33,906 nucleotides of DNA from contig PHBX01000031.1 in NCBI GenBank assembly GCA_002842045.1, positions 1 through 33,906 on the forward strand. The letters are read 5' to 3'. The notes beneath the pieces were generated by a model. The model saw only the letters and a list, made by a program, of their open reading frames with translations. It had not been told where the DNA came from and ran no database searches. The DNA is from Chloroflexi bacterium HGW-Chloroflexi-3. Its GTDB lineage: Bacteria; Chloroflexota; Anaerolineae; Anaerolineales; Anaerolineaceae. Made by a program: the position numbers and the translations under genes. Shown piece after piece: positions 22,999-30,630 of this stretch (position 1 is its first letter; every line of letters starts with the position of its first letter).

Positions 22999-23546
22999 TT
23001 ATCTAAATTCGTTTGGATGTTGTTGATCAACTCGCTTACCTCGACATACATCGTTCGGTTTGGATTATCCGGCGCACCATAATCTTTGATCCATTGTATG
23101 TTTCCTTCTGCGTCCACCAGAACGAAGGTATGTCCGGGTTCTCCATTTGCGATTGCCCATTTAAGAACATCATATTGGGCGGACACCGTCAGATCAGGAT
23201 CTGATAGCACCGGGACACTTGTGATCCCCAGAGACAATGTTTCAGGTTTCATTTCCTGAATAGAATCCCTGGCAATGCTGATAACCTGGACATTTAAAGC
23301 CTGAAACTCTGCGCTGTTTTGCAAATCTACGATTTGCTGCATACAGGGAGGTCAGCCAACCGCCATATGAAAAAACAACAATACAGGGGTTCCTTGAAAT
23401 TCTGAAAGCGTAGTTTGACCACCCTGTGTGTTATCCAGTTTAAAATTCGGAGCGGTTGTACCAATAAGTGTTTCTTCAGATGAAGTGCATGCAGCTAGAA
23501 AAATTACCGCGAACAACATAATTGAAAACAAAATCATTCTTCTCAT
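22995..23546 (-). CDS. Redoxin (thioredoxin/peroxiredoxin-like) lipoprotein, predicted selenoprotein
   Basis: Read through one in-frame TGA (23352-23354), this is a 183-residue protein. An N-terminal lipoprotein signal ends in LAAC (lipidated Cys20). It is followed by a redoxin fold: TAPNFKL, LSEFQGTPVLLFF, the active site U65-P-P-C68, then VPVLSDPDL and GHTFVLVDAEGNIQWI. The TGA falls exactly at the first Cys of the CxxC motif, where other redoxins have Cys, which points to selenocysteine. A hairpin fitting a bacterial SECIS lies just after it. The frame, codon use and homology-like features continue unbroken on both sides. The gene is last in a three-gene set, starting directly after the DUF2085 stop with GAGGGATAA as ribosome-binding site. 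It would reduce thiols or peroxides outside the cell membrane. Automatic annotation would split it in two. Confidence 0.82.
23314..23346 (-). promoter_or_regulatory. Candidate bacterial SECIS element
   Basis: On the minus strand, starting six bases after the TGA: CTGT, a short internal loop, GCAAATC, loop GTA, GATTTGC, three unpaired A, ACAG. The seven-base-pair apical stem is perfect and the outer four pairs are perfect. The loop begins with G and lies 22 bases after the TGA, in the spacing and loop-G window known for bacterial SECIS elements that bind SelB. Confidence 0.7.
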
Positions 23547-24311
23547 TTATCCCTCATTCCAATTCTGGTTTACATTAATTTTTTCGAGAGTCTCTTCACG
23601 AAGTTGATTCAGCCTGATCTGATCGTGTTTGATAATAGCCACTTTGTTATCGAATATTTCGCTGAGATATGGAAAACCATAGAGTACAATCCCTGTTCCG
23701 AACAAAGTTCCACTGATCATTCGCATCCAGGAATTAAACGAACCAAGCTTATCTCCAGCATAAAATTCTGGAGAAAGTGAATCGTTTGTAAGACTCGCCA
23801 GCCAGGCATTGCTATCTCTGAATCCCTGTCCGATTCCAGCAAAATCGCTGATCGTATGCGTGATCCCGTCCAGTGCCATGGGAAGCACAAACAGGATTAA
23901 TCCCCAAACCGGAATGCTTTTAAGCTTTCTCCTTAACGGAAACCAGATCCACGCAGCGAAGAGTGCACTGCTGTACATGAAAATCATTCGATCCGACCAG
24001 GCAACTTTCCAACCCATATCGGTATTTCCAATAAACTTTCTGAGTACCAATGGGTTGTCTGATGCCTGCCAGGGATTATGAAACTCTGTGAGAGAATACA
24101 TCAATTTTTCACCAAACAAAAAGAAGGAGCGTTGGGGAAGTTGATGACACAAGAATGAATAAACGGTGTAAATTACCTTCGCCGGCCAGGTCAATTCAAA
24201 TTCCATTAGAACCGGGGCTAAAAATGGCAAACCAACAAATAGGCCGTAACTTAGACCAAAAATATAAAACCAATATTTATTGATCAAAAAAATGAAACGA
24301 TTGTTTTCCAT
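23547..24311 (-). CDS. DUF2085 family membrane protein
   Basis: A 254-residue membrane protein with about five hydrophobic segments. The DUF2085 hallmark is VYSFLCHQLPQRSFFLFGE near residues 49-67, with the conserved Cys-His. A GITHTISD segment lies near residues 155-162. The last 40 residues are charged and probably cytoplasmic. Function is not known for the family. It is preceded by DUF3105 (five-base gap) and followed directly by the redoxin lipoprotein, and this grouping suggests a common role, perhaps thiol or metal redox work at the membrane; the Cys-His could be a ligand or redox site. No functional claim goes beyond the context. Confidence 0.85.
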   Translation of the reverse strand: MENNRFIFLINKYWFYIFGLSYGLFVGLPFLAPVLMEFELTWPAKVIYTVYSFLCHQLPQRSFFLFGEKLMYSLTEFHNPWQASDNPLVLRKFIGNTDMGWKVAWSDRMIFMYSSALFAAWIWFPLRRKLKSIPVWGLILFVLPMALDGITHTISDFAGIGQGFRDSNAWLASLTNDSLSPEFYAGDKLGSFNSWMRMISGTLFGTGIVLYGFPYLSEIFDNKVAIIKHDQIRLNQLREETLEKINVNQNWNEG

Positions 24312-24316
24312 TTCAC

Positions 24317-24889
24317 TCAGGGGGCATTTGGCTCAGGGGACAAAGGTCGATTGACCCGAATGAATTTCTTTGCCAGCGTCTCATCATAAGATTCGAACTC
24401 TTGTAAATGTTCCCAGGAAGTCATCACCAAAGGATATGTGATGGATGGGCGCGGAAATGCTATTAGTTTATATTGATTGAATTCATCCATTGTCGTTTTA
24501 ATCCTGTTAAGTAAATCGGAACAGCTTTGATCGTCCAATACAGCACAGTTGTACCAAAAAACAATATAGCCATGTTCAAGACTATGGATAATGTAACCAT
24601 CATGATCGCCTGATTGATATTCCGGGGAATTTTCGGTATAGAAACCTGCAGGCATAGATCTTCCATAATGAGATCCAGATGTGGGGGGATCAGATGGAGA
24701 ATCAACAGGGTCACCTTCATTAACATGATCCTCCCGTACAGCGCTAATCTTTGTGCCAACACCAGGTCGTATTTCCTTCCAAACTAGCAGACCGAAAATA
24801 AACAACAACCCAATAAGGATGCTCAGTGCAATCAGGCCGGTTTTGTCGCGTTTTGCATGTTTTTCTTTATTGGTATATTTTTTAGCCAT
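24317..24889 (-). CDS. DUF3105 family membrane-anchored protein
   Basis: A 190-residue protein with a lysine-rich N terminus (about 1-18), one membrane anchor (about 19-41), and an extracytoplasmic domain. The domain has the DUF3105 pattern: DPPTSGSHYGRSMPAGFY (about residues 67-84), then YIIHSLEHGYIVFWYNCAV (about 100-118) with conserved His and Cys residues, and TSWEHL. The function of the family is unknown; it often sits with DUF2085 and thioredoxin-like genes. A strong ribosome-binding site AAGGAGG precedes the ATG. It is the first gene of the three-gene minus-strand set that ends with the predicted selenoprotein. Confidence 0.85.
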   Translation of the reverse strand: MAKKYTNKEKHAKRDKTGLIALSILIGLLFIFGLLVWKEIRPGVGTKISAVREDHVNEGDPVDSPSDPPTSGSHYGRSMPAGFYTENSPEYQSGDHDGYIIHSLEHGYIVFWYNCAVLDDQSCSDLLNRIKTTMDEFNQYKLIAFPRPSITYPLVMTSWEHLQEFESYDETLAKKFIRVNRPLSPEPNAP

Positions 24890-24917
24890 TGTCCTCCTTC
24901 TCTAATCAAGTTTAACC

Positions 24918-24952
24918 TATACTAATATTATTTTAATAGGCAAAATTGCCTA
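24918..24952 (-). promoter_or_regulatory. Inverted repeat and likely promoter of the DUF3105 operon
   Basis: TAGGCAA-AA-TTGCCTA at 24937-24952 is a perfect seven-base inverted repeat. On the minus strand its TTGCCT could serve as a -35 element, with TATAGG (near 24918-24923) as a weak -10 about 16 bases further on. An operator overlapping the -35 would fit a repressed or redox/metal-controlled promoter. Confidence 0.45.
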
Positions 24953-25033
24953 ATTAAAGTCCATACTTTCAGGCGTGATGAAAAATAGTCAATATTCAAA
25001 AGTTATTTTTTTTCTGTAGTCGCCCAACGAACA

Positions 25034-25459
25034 ATGAAAACAGAAGCAGTGGGGACGCATGCCGAACGGGCAGCGATCATCACTCATCTTTGTGGCGCAG
25101 AAAAGAATCGCATCCTCGATCTGGAGGCAGGACCCGACCGGACGGCTGCTTATCTGGCAGACCTGGGACATGATATAGTGGCGGTGGAACTGATCGAGCG
25201 TTGCCATTATGATCCGGTCCATTCCCGCTGGATTGATGAATGGCAACCGGCCGAAAAACCCGAGAACACTCTGGCACAGACCATTCGCTATTACACCCTG
25301 GTTGACCTGCTCCTGCTGCTGGAAGGCAGTGGATTACGCATCAAACACCTCGAGATCGAAGGTGAGGGGGTAGATATATCTGCCAACCAGCATATGACCG
25401 GCAAGGATTGGTTCCAGCGAGATTATAGTTATCTGGTGCAGTTGCTGGGCGATGAATAA
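25034..25459 (+). pseudogene. Decayed SAM-dependent methyltransferase with internal deletion
   Basis: A 141-residue frame starts like a class I methyltransferase (ERAAIITHL, then motif I as ILDLEAGPDRTAAYLADLGHDIVAVEL, where the normal DLGCGPG is spoiled). It jumps at about residue 56 to what looks like the C-terminal part of the same family (RWIDEWQPAEKPENTLAQTIRYYTL, then LLLEGSG and a DYSYLVQLL ending). About 100 residues covering motifs II to V are missing, and motif I no longer has its glycines. It is thus very unlikely to bind SAM. There is no ribosome-binding site. It stands alone between two divergent regulatory regions. Confidence 0.7.
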
Positions 25460-25507
25460 TCAGTTAAAAATTAATTGTTCCAGGTGTTTGAAATCTGAAA
25501 GCATTCC

Positions 25508-26461
25508 TTATTCTGCTAATAAACGGCCTGCTGTGAAGCGATCTGTGATCAGGATATTGATCCAACGCCCACGCAATGCACCTTGGATCCCTTTGAATTT
25601 TCTCAAACCCCCAGCTACACCTATTGCGCGGTTAACTTTTATTAATTGCTCCAACCTCAACGAAATGACGCGGTTATCAATTCCGGTATCCACCAGGTTG
25701 CCATCCTCATCAAAAAAGTGCAATAAAATATCTCCAATTGCTTTTTTCTGACGTAGTAAATCCAGTTCACGGGCTGAAAATATATTGCCACTCTGAGCCA
25801 ACAAAGGCGAAGGATCGATAGCTCCAATTCCTACCAGGGCAGTGGTAACGTGGTCAAACAGTTTAATTGCCTTTTGTGAGACATCATCAGCTATTAGAAT
25901 GCTTCGAGCAGCTTCGGTTGCCAACACGCCGGGTACTGGGAGATAAATCGCTTCACCATTTAATAATTGAGCCATACGGGAGGTCAGATGAGTTGCATGG
26001 GCCTCCACGGCAGGATTTCCAACACCGCCGAGGATTTGAACTACCTTTATCCCCATCTTGCGATGAAGCGGTTGGAGAGAGTCCACCAATGCTAATAAGG
26101 TTGCGCTCCAGGAAGAAATGCCAATCACCTCATTCGGTCGGATAATTGTTTCCAAATAGTAGGAAGCAACTGCACCCAGATCACGTTGAATCAGATTTTC
26201 ATCTTCATCTAAACAATCCACAACCACAGCATCCCTTAAGTTGTATTTCATTACAAGGGATTCTTCCAGCTCTGTATATACACCTTGAGGCATGTTAATC
26301 GAAAAACGAATGATTCCTTCCTCTTTTGAACGAGAAAGTAATCGAGAAACGGTTGATTGTGATAAACCGAGTTGTTCAGCAATGTCAGATTGTCGTTTAT
26401 CAAGCTCATAATACATTCTTGCAACACGCGCGATCATTCTCAGTTCATCAATTCGGGCCAT
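25508..26461 (-). CDS. SorC-family sugar-responsive transcriptional regulator
   Basis: A 317-residue regulator. The N-terminal helix-turn-helix is at about residues 22-46 (KRQSDIAEQLGLSQSTVSRLL). The rest is the SorC sugar-phosphate-binding domain related to glucosamine-6-phosphate isomerases, with GISSWSATL (about 113-121), QILGGVGNP and the C-terminal GVAGGLRKFKGIQGALRG. Such proteins bind a phosphorylated sugar and control the neighbouring operon. It is transcribed away from the transketolase operon across 118 bases rich in symmetric AT sites, so it likely controls both directions. AAGGAAT precedes the ATG. The inducer would be a phosphorylated product of the FGGY kinase. Confidence 0.93.
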   Translation of the reverse strand: MARIDELRMIARVARMYYELDKRQSDIAEQLGLSQSTVSRLLSRSKEEGIIRFSINMPQGVYTELEESLVMKYNLRDAVVVDCLDEDENLIQRDLGAVASYYLETIIRPNEVIGISSWSATLLALVDSLQPLHRKMGIKVVQILGGVGNPAVEAHATHLTSRMAQLLNGEAIYLPVPGVLATEAARSILIADDVSQKAIKLFDHVTTALVGIGAIDPSPLLAQSGNIFSARELDLLRQKKAIGDILLHFFDEDGNLVDTGIDNRVISLRLEQLIKVNRAIGVAGGLRKFKGIQGALRGRWINILITDRFTAGRLLAE

Positions 26462-26469
26462 ATTATTCC

Positions 26470-26578
26470 TTGAATATTATTACATATTTGAATAAATATG
26501 CAAATTCTATTTCAATCTTGTTTAGATTTTTGTATTATATCACTGTAATAATAAATATTCAATCAGGAATAATTATTC
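26470..26578. promoter_or_regulatory. Divergent operator region for the SorC regulator
   Basis: Four related AT-rich sites are seen: TTGAATATTATTACA (26470-26484), TTGAATAAATATG (26488-26500), TGTAATAATAAATATTCAA (26544-26562, nearly the reverse complement of the first), and the perfect palindrome GAATAATTATTC (26567-26578) next to the transketolase start. An extended -10 TGTATTAT lies at 26531-26538 for the plus-strand operon. SorC-type regulators bind such TGAATA-type symmetric sites, but binding here is inferred. Confidence 0.55.
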
Positions 26579-26579
26579 A

Positions 26580-27443
26580 ATGTCGCTTGATCTCCAATTT
26601 CTCTCCCATCAAATCGAATATAAATTAGAACGGAAATCGATCGAATACAGAAAATCGATTATCAAATTGATATACATGTCAAAGGCAGGTCACACTGGTG
26701 GAAGTCTTTCCTGTGTTGATATTTTGAACGTGTTATATAACCAGGTTATGAATATAACCCCGAACAATGTTTCCGCGATTGACCGTGATCATTATATCCA
26801 CAGTAAAGGTCATTCCGTTGAGGCTCTATATGCAGTCCTTATGGATCTCGGATTTTTTTCAGAAGACAAGATGTCCACATTCGAAAAATATAACTCGCCG
26901 TTTATCGGCCATCCAACCAGAAATGTCCCCGGAATTGAACAGAATACAGGGGCATTAGGACATGGGTTGTCGTTTTCTGTTGGTATGGCATTAGCTGCCA
27001 AGATGGACAGAAGAAATAACAAAATTTTCACAATTATGGGAGATGGAGAACTCACCGAAGGCTCAATCTGGGAAGCTTCTGCCAGTGCTGCTCACTACCA
27101 TCTTGATAATCTGGTGGCAATCATTGATCGTAATAATCTTCAAATTACCGGAAAAACAGAAAAAGTCATGAATATGGAACCACTACATGAAAAATTTTTA
27201 GCCTATGGATATGCAGTTAGACATGTGGATGGAAACGACATAGGTGAATTAATTTCAATTTTTAGAGAAATTCCTTTTGAATCTGGTAAACCGAATCTGG
27301 TAATTGCGCATACGATTAAAGGTAAAGGGATCAGTTTTATGGAAGATAATGTAGCTTGGCATCATCGAGTTCCTACGGACTCTGAATTCTTGACTGCAAT
27401 GCAAGAGTTGGAGCAAGCTGAATTATCTCTGGAGTGTCAATGA
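26580..27443 (+). CDS. Transketolase, N-terminal (TPP-binding) subunit
   Basis: A 287-residue protein corresponding to the N-terminal half of transketolase. The active-site HTGG is at residues 38-41, GHPTRN near 117-122, GALGHGLS near 127-134, the TPP/metal motif GDGELTEG (about 153-160) ends in RNNLQ near 183-187, and HTIKGKG is near 243-249. Split transketolases are standard in many anaerobes, but here the pair lies in a sugar operon next to an FGGY kinase and importer, so it may act on a specific ketose phosphate rather than in the pentose pathway. Its TGA overlaps the ATG of the C-terminal subunit. It is the first gene after the SorC control region. Confidence 0.95.
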   Translation: MSLDLQFLSHQIEYKLERKSIEYRKSIIKLIYMSKAGHTGGSLSCVDILNVLYNQVMNITPNNVSAIDRDHYIHSKGHSVEALYAVLMDLGFFSEDKMSTFEKYNSPFIGHPTRNVPGIEQNTGALGHGLSFSVGMALAAKMDRRNNKIFTIMGDGELTEGSIWEASASAAHYHLDNLVAIIDRNNLQITGKTEKVMNMEPLHEKFLAYGYAVRHVDGNDIGELISIFREIPFESGKPNLVIAHTIKGKGISFMEDNVAWHHRVPTDSEFLTAMQELEQAELSLECQ

Positions 27444-28420
27444 GTATCAAAAATTCATCATTAGGTGAAACAAATCTGGATGTTTTTGCCAAAACCTTGA
27501 TGGATCTGGCTGATCATGATCGAAATATTCTGGTTACTACCAGCGATTCTCGCGGCTCTGGAAAAATCACACCATTCGCTGAAAAATTCCCAGAACAAAT
27601 CGTAGAAATCGGAATTGCGGAACAGAATCTGGTTGGCATCTCAGCTGGTCTGGCTGCAATGGGCAAAAAAGTGTTTACAGTTTCACCGGCTTGTTTCCTA
27701 ACCGCACGGGCTTTAGAGCAGATCAAAAATGATGTCGCCTATTCTGACCATCCAGTAAAAGTTATAGGAATCAGTGCTGGCGTAAGCTATGGTGCATTGG
27801 GAACAACACATCATTCTTTGCATGATTTTGCAGCTTTACAGGCAATAAATAATATTGATATTGTTGCTCCAGCTGATAATTTTGAAACCCGAAAAATTAT
27901 ACAATTAGCGGTTAATCATCCGCGACCTATTTATATCCGTTTTGGAAAAAAAGCAATGCCAAACCTCCACGATCCTTCCAAAAAAATTGAAATAGGAAAA
28001 GCAATCCAACTGACACCAAAACACAAAAATTATGATCTCACATTTGTTGCGATTGGGGAGACAGTTGCGGAAGCTTTCTTAGCCAGCCAGAAATTGGATA
28101 AAGAAGGTATCAAAGTTTGTTGTTTGAGTCTTCATACATTGAGGCCATTTGATGAAGCAGCTATTCAGGAAGTTGTATCAAACTCTCTGGCAGTGATCAC
28201 TGTCGAAGAACATAGTGTGAACGGCGGGCTGGGTAGTCGGGTTGCATCCTTCCTGATGCAAAACGATATTTTTCGCCCGATGTTGATTGTTGGTATTCCG
28301 GATGACCATACGGTGAATGGAAATCAAGGTGAAATTTTCAGGCATTATGGAATTGATCAACAGAGTCTATACCTGTCTGCATTGAAACTTTTGCATAAGG
28401 GAAAACGCAACGATGATTAA
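27440..28420 (+). CDS. Transketolase, C-terminal subunit
   Basis: A 326-residue partner of the preceding protein, carrying the pyrimidine-binding and C-terminal domains. GIAEQNLVGISAGLA (about residues 53-67) contains the Glu that activates TPP. GALGTTHHSLHD (about 115-126) and IYIRFGK (about 158-164) follow the family pattern. The start is the ATG at 27440 that overlaps the upstream stop (ATGA), with GGAG five bases before it; an upstream GTG at 27434 is less likely. Its end overlaps the kinase gene by eight bases. The two subunits together form the active enzyme at the dimer interface. Confidence 0.95.
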   Translation: MSIKNSSLGETNLDVFAKTLMDLADHDRNILVTTSDSRGSGKITPFAEKFPEQIVEIGIAEQNLVGISAGLAAMGKKVFTVSPACFLTARALEQIKNDVAYSDHPVKVIGISAGVSYGALGTTHHSLHDFAALQAINNIDIVAPADNFETRKIIQLAVNHPRPIYIRFGKKAMPNLHDPSKKIEIGKAIQLTPKHKNYDLTFVAIGETVAEAFLASQKLDKEGIKVCCLSLHTLRPFDEAAIQEVVSNSLAVITVEEHSVNGGLGSRVASFLMQNDIFRPMLIVGIPDDHTVNGNQGEIFRHYGIDQQSLYLSALKLLHKGKRNDD

Positions 28421-29915
28421 TCACAATGGTGTGTTTTTGGCAATTGATCAAAGCACTTCTGCCACTAAGGCACTTCTGTTTACACCTGAAGGTATTCTTC
28501 TGGATCAACAAACGATAAACCATCAACAAATATACCCCTTTGCTGGTTGGGTAGAGCACGACGCTGATGAAATTTACAAAAACATGATCACAGCGGTTTC
28601 ACAATTGCTTCACAGACATCCGGACAAAAGGAATAATATTCTGGCTTTGAGTCTGACCAATCAACGTGAAACATTTGTTATTTTTGAACGAAATTCTGGA
28701 AAGCCTATTCACAACGCCATCGTTTGGCAATGTATGCGTGGAGTGAAAACCTGTAAAGTATTGGCAGAAAAGGGGCTTGATACGATTGTTCATCAATTAA
28801 CTGGATTAAAAATTGATACATATTTCCCTGCCAGTAAAATTCATTGGTTATTGAACGACAGACCTGAAATCTCGGAAAGGTTAAGGGAAGGATCAGTATT
28901 ATTTGGCACGATTGATACATATTTGATTTATAGATTAACCGGGGGAAAAGTCTATGCGACCGATCAGACGAATGCTTCGCGAACACTTCTTTTTGATGTA
29001 GACAAGCTCAATTGGAGTCAGGAGTTGTTTGATTTGTTTAGTATCCCTAGAGTTGACTTTCCGGAAGTGCGTTCAAGCTCAGATTGGTATGGTGATACTG
29101 ATTTGGAAGGATTGCTTGATCGTCGTATCCCTATTTATGGTGTAATGGGTGATTCTCAAGCTGCGTTATTTGCTCAACGTTGTTTTACACCAGGTAGTGC
29201 GAAAGTAACTTTTGGTACAGGTTCATCTATTCTCCTGAACATCGGAAATGAAAAACGCTTATCAAAAAATGGGATACTGACTGCACTTGGATGGGTAGTG
29301 AATGGAATTCCTACCTATGCCTATGAAGGTATTATAAATTTCACTGGGGCAACAATTGCCTGGTTGCGAGATCAACTGAATATGATTACAACTTCAGCAG
29401 AATCTGAAGAAATATCACGGTCGGTTTCCAGCAGTGAAGGCGTTTATCTCGTTCCGGCTTTTATTGGATTGGCTGCTCCCTATTGGCGTGCAGATGCACG
29501 TGCCGCCATTTTGGGAATGACTCCATCCACAACACGAGCTCATATCGTCAGGGCAGCCGTAGAATCAATAGGGTATATTGTCACAGATGTTCTCAATTCG
29601 ATGAGCCAAGATGCTGACATTTCACTTGATACGATTTTTGCTGATGGAGGTGCTGTGAGTAACAATTTTTTAATGCAATTTGTCTCTGATATGTCTCGAA
29701 AAAAATTAAGTGCCTCGCAGTTACCAGAACTATCAGCGCTAGGGGCAGTATTCAACGGAGGATTAGGGTTGAAAATCCACCATTCATTGGATGATCTATT
29801 GCAATTACCTACAGGCTTCGTGCATTACGAACCAAAGCTCGATTCTAGTGTAGCAAAAAAACAATTTGATGGTTGGCAAAAAGCAGTTCAACAAATTTTG
29901 TATCAACCCAAATAA
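28413..29915 (+). CDS. FGGY-family carbohydrate kinase (glycerol-kinase-like)
   Basis: A 500-residue kinase with the FGGY fold: the phosphate-1 loop LAIDQSTSATKALLF (about residues 9-23), LTNQRET (about 81-87), the adenosine-side GVMGDSQAALF and TFGTGSS segments (about 243-271), and the C-terminal DGGAVSNNFLMQF signature near residues 411-423. Overall it is closest to the GlpK/xylulokinase end of the family. The usual GlpK WQDRRT motif is changed to WQCMRG, so glycerol is not assured. With split transketolase downstream of the same promoter, a ketose such as apulose, xylulose, ribulose or a tetrulose is a more likely substrate. It overlaps the transketolase C-subunit gene by eight bases. Confidence 0.88.
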   Translation: MINHNGVFLAIDQSTSATKALLFTPEGILLDQQTINHQQIYPFAGWVEHDADEIYKNMITAVSQLLHRHPDKRNNILALSLTNQRETFVIFERNSGKPIHNAIVWQCMRGVKTCKVLAEKGLDTIVHQLTGLKIDTYFPASKIHWLLNDRPEISERLREGSVLFGTIDTYLIYRLTGGKVYATDQTNASRTLLFDVDKLNWSQELFDLFSIPRVDFPEVRSSSDWYGDTDLEGLLDRRIPIYGVMGDSQAALFAQRCFTPGSAKVTFGTGSSILLNIGNEKRLSKNGILTALGWVVNGIPTYAYEGIINFTGATIAWLRDQLNMITTSAESEEISRSVSSSEGVYLVPAFIGLAAPYWRADARAAILGMTPSTTRAHIVRAAVESIGYIVTDVLNSMSQDADISLDTIFADGGAVSNNFLMQFVSDMSRKKLSASQLPELSALGAVFNGGLGLKIHHSLDDLLQLPTGFVHYEPKLDSSVAKKQFDGWQKAVQQILYQPK

Positions 29916-29925
29916 GGATGACAGA

Positions 29926-30627
29926 ATGAAGCTTAAATTATCCAAAATCATAATAGCAATTGTAGTTCTAATTTTTTTAGTTTTGGTAGGACGTTTTGGA
30001 TTTACTGTCGTCCCAATTGAAGAAGTGGAGAAGGCGATTCAAAGTGAAATCTTTGACCCAGAATTATATGTAGATAAAATTTGGGAATCTAAACTTCTTC
30101 CAACTTTCGAAAGCAATTCGATTAACCTTTCCAAAATTCTTAATGAAATCCATCTGGATGAGAATGGAACAGCCCCCAAAGAAGAATTGGTAGCCATTAC
30201 AAATCAATATGGATTAATTACGGTCGGTGAAGCTCTTGTTTACATGGTTGAAGGAAATGGAGTGATTTCTGCTGTAAATAGTGAGACCAGCCTGGGAACA
30301 GTGGAAATTTCGTTAGAAGGGTATGATGGTCCAATCAAAGTCTTACTTTATGTTGGCCCGAGAATACCCAGTGACGAAACCTCTGTTCGAGATGCTGTAG
30401 GCTTCATTACTTTTGGCGATTTTAAAGAACAGACTGAATACGGAAAAGTGTCATCTGAAATGAATAAACGAGTTCTTTCTGACGTTATCGGGGAACTGGA
30501 TAAGGAACAATTACTCGGAAAACCTATCTCATTCAAAGGCGCTTTTAATATTCGCACATTCAACTTAATTCAGATTGATCTTAAAGAAATAAAAATAGTT
30601 CCGATTCAAATCACGGTTGGAGAATAA
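29926..30627 (+). CDS. DUF2291 family membrane-anchored protein
   Basis: A 233-residue protein with a single N-terminal membrane segment (about 6-24) and no lipobox Cys, so it is probably a membrane-anchored extracytoplasmic protein. The rest fits DUF2291, a family usually located beside ribose-type ABC importers; FDPELYVDKIWESKLLPTFE near residues 44-63 and the GVISAVN segment are recognisable. The role is not known. AAGGATG lies before the ATG at 29926; an upstream frame start at 29866 lies inside the kinase gene and is rejected. It lies between kinase and ABC genes of the same operon, with a three-base gap to the ATPase. A helper for sugar uptake is likely. Confidence 0.8.
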   Translation: MKLKLSKIIIAIVVLIFLVLVGRFGFTVVPIEEVEKAIQSEIFDPELYVDKIWESKLLPTFESNSINLSKILNEIHLDENGTAPKEELVAITNQYGLITVGEALVYMVEGNGVISAVNSETSLGTVEISLEGYDGPIKVLLYVGPRIPSDETSVRDAVGFITFGDFKEQTEYGKVSSEMNKRVLSDVIGELDKEQLLGKPISFKGAFNIRTFNLIQIDLKEIKIVPIQITVGE

Positions 30628-30630
30628 CCA

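Noticed and set aside
23342..23352. Simple nonsense mutation splitting the redoxin gene
   Set aside because: The TGA is at the exact catalytic Cys position and a fitting hairpin follows; both halves are otherwise intact.
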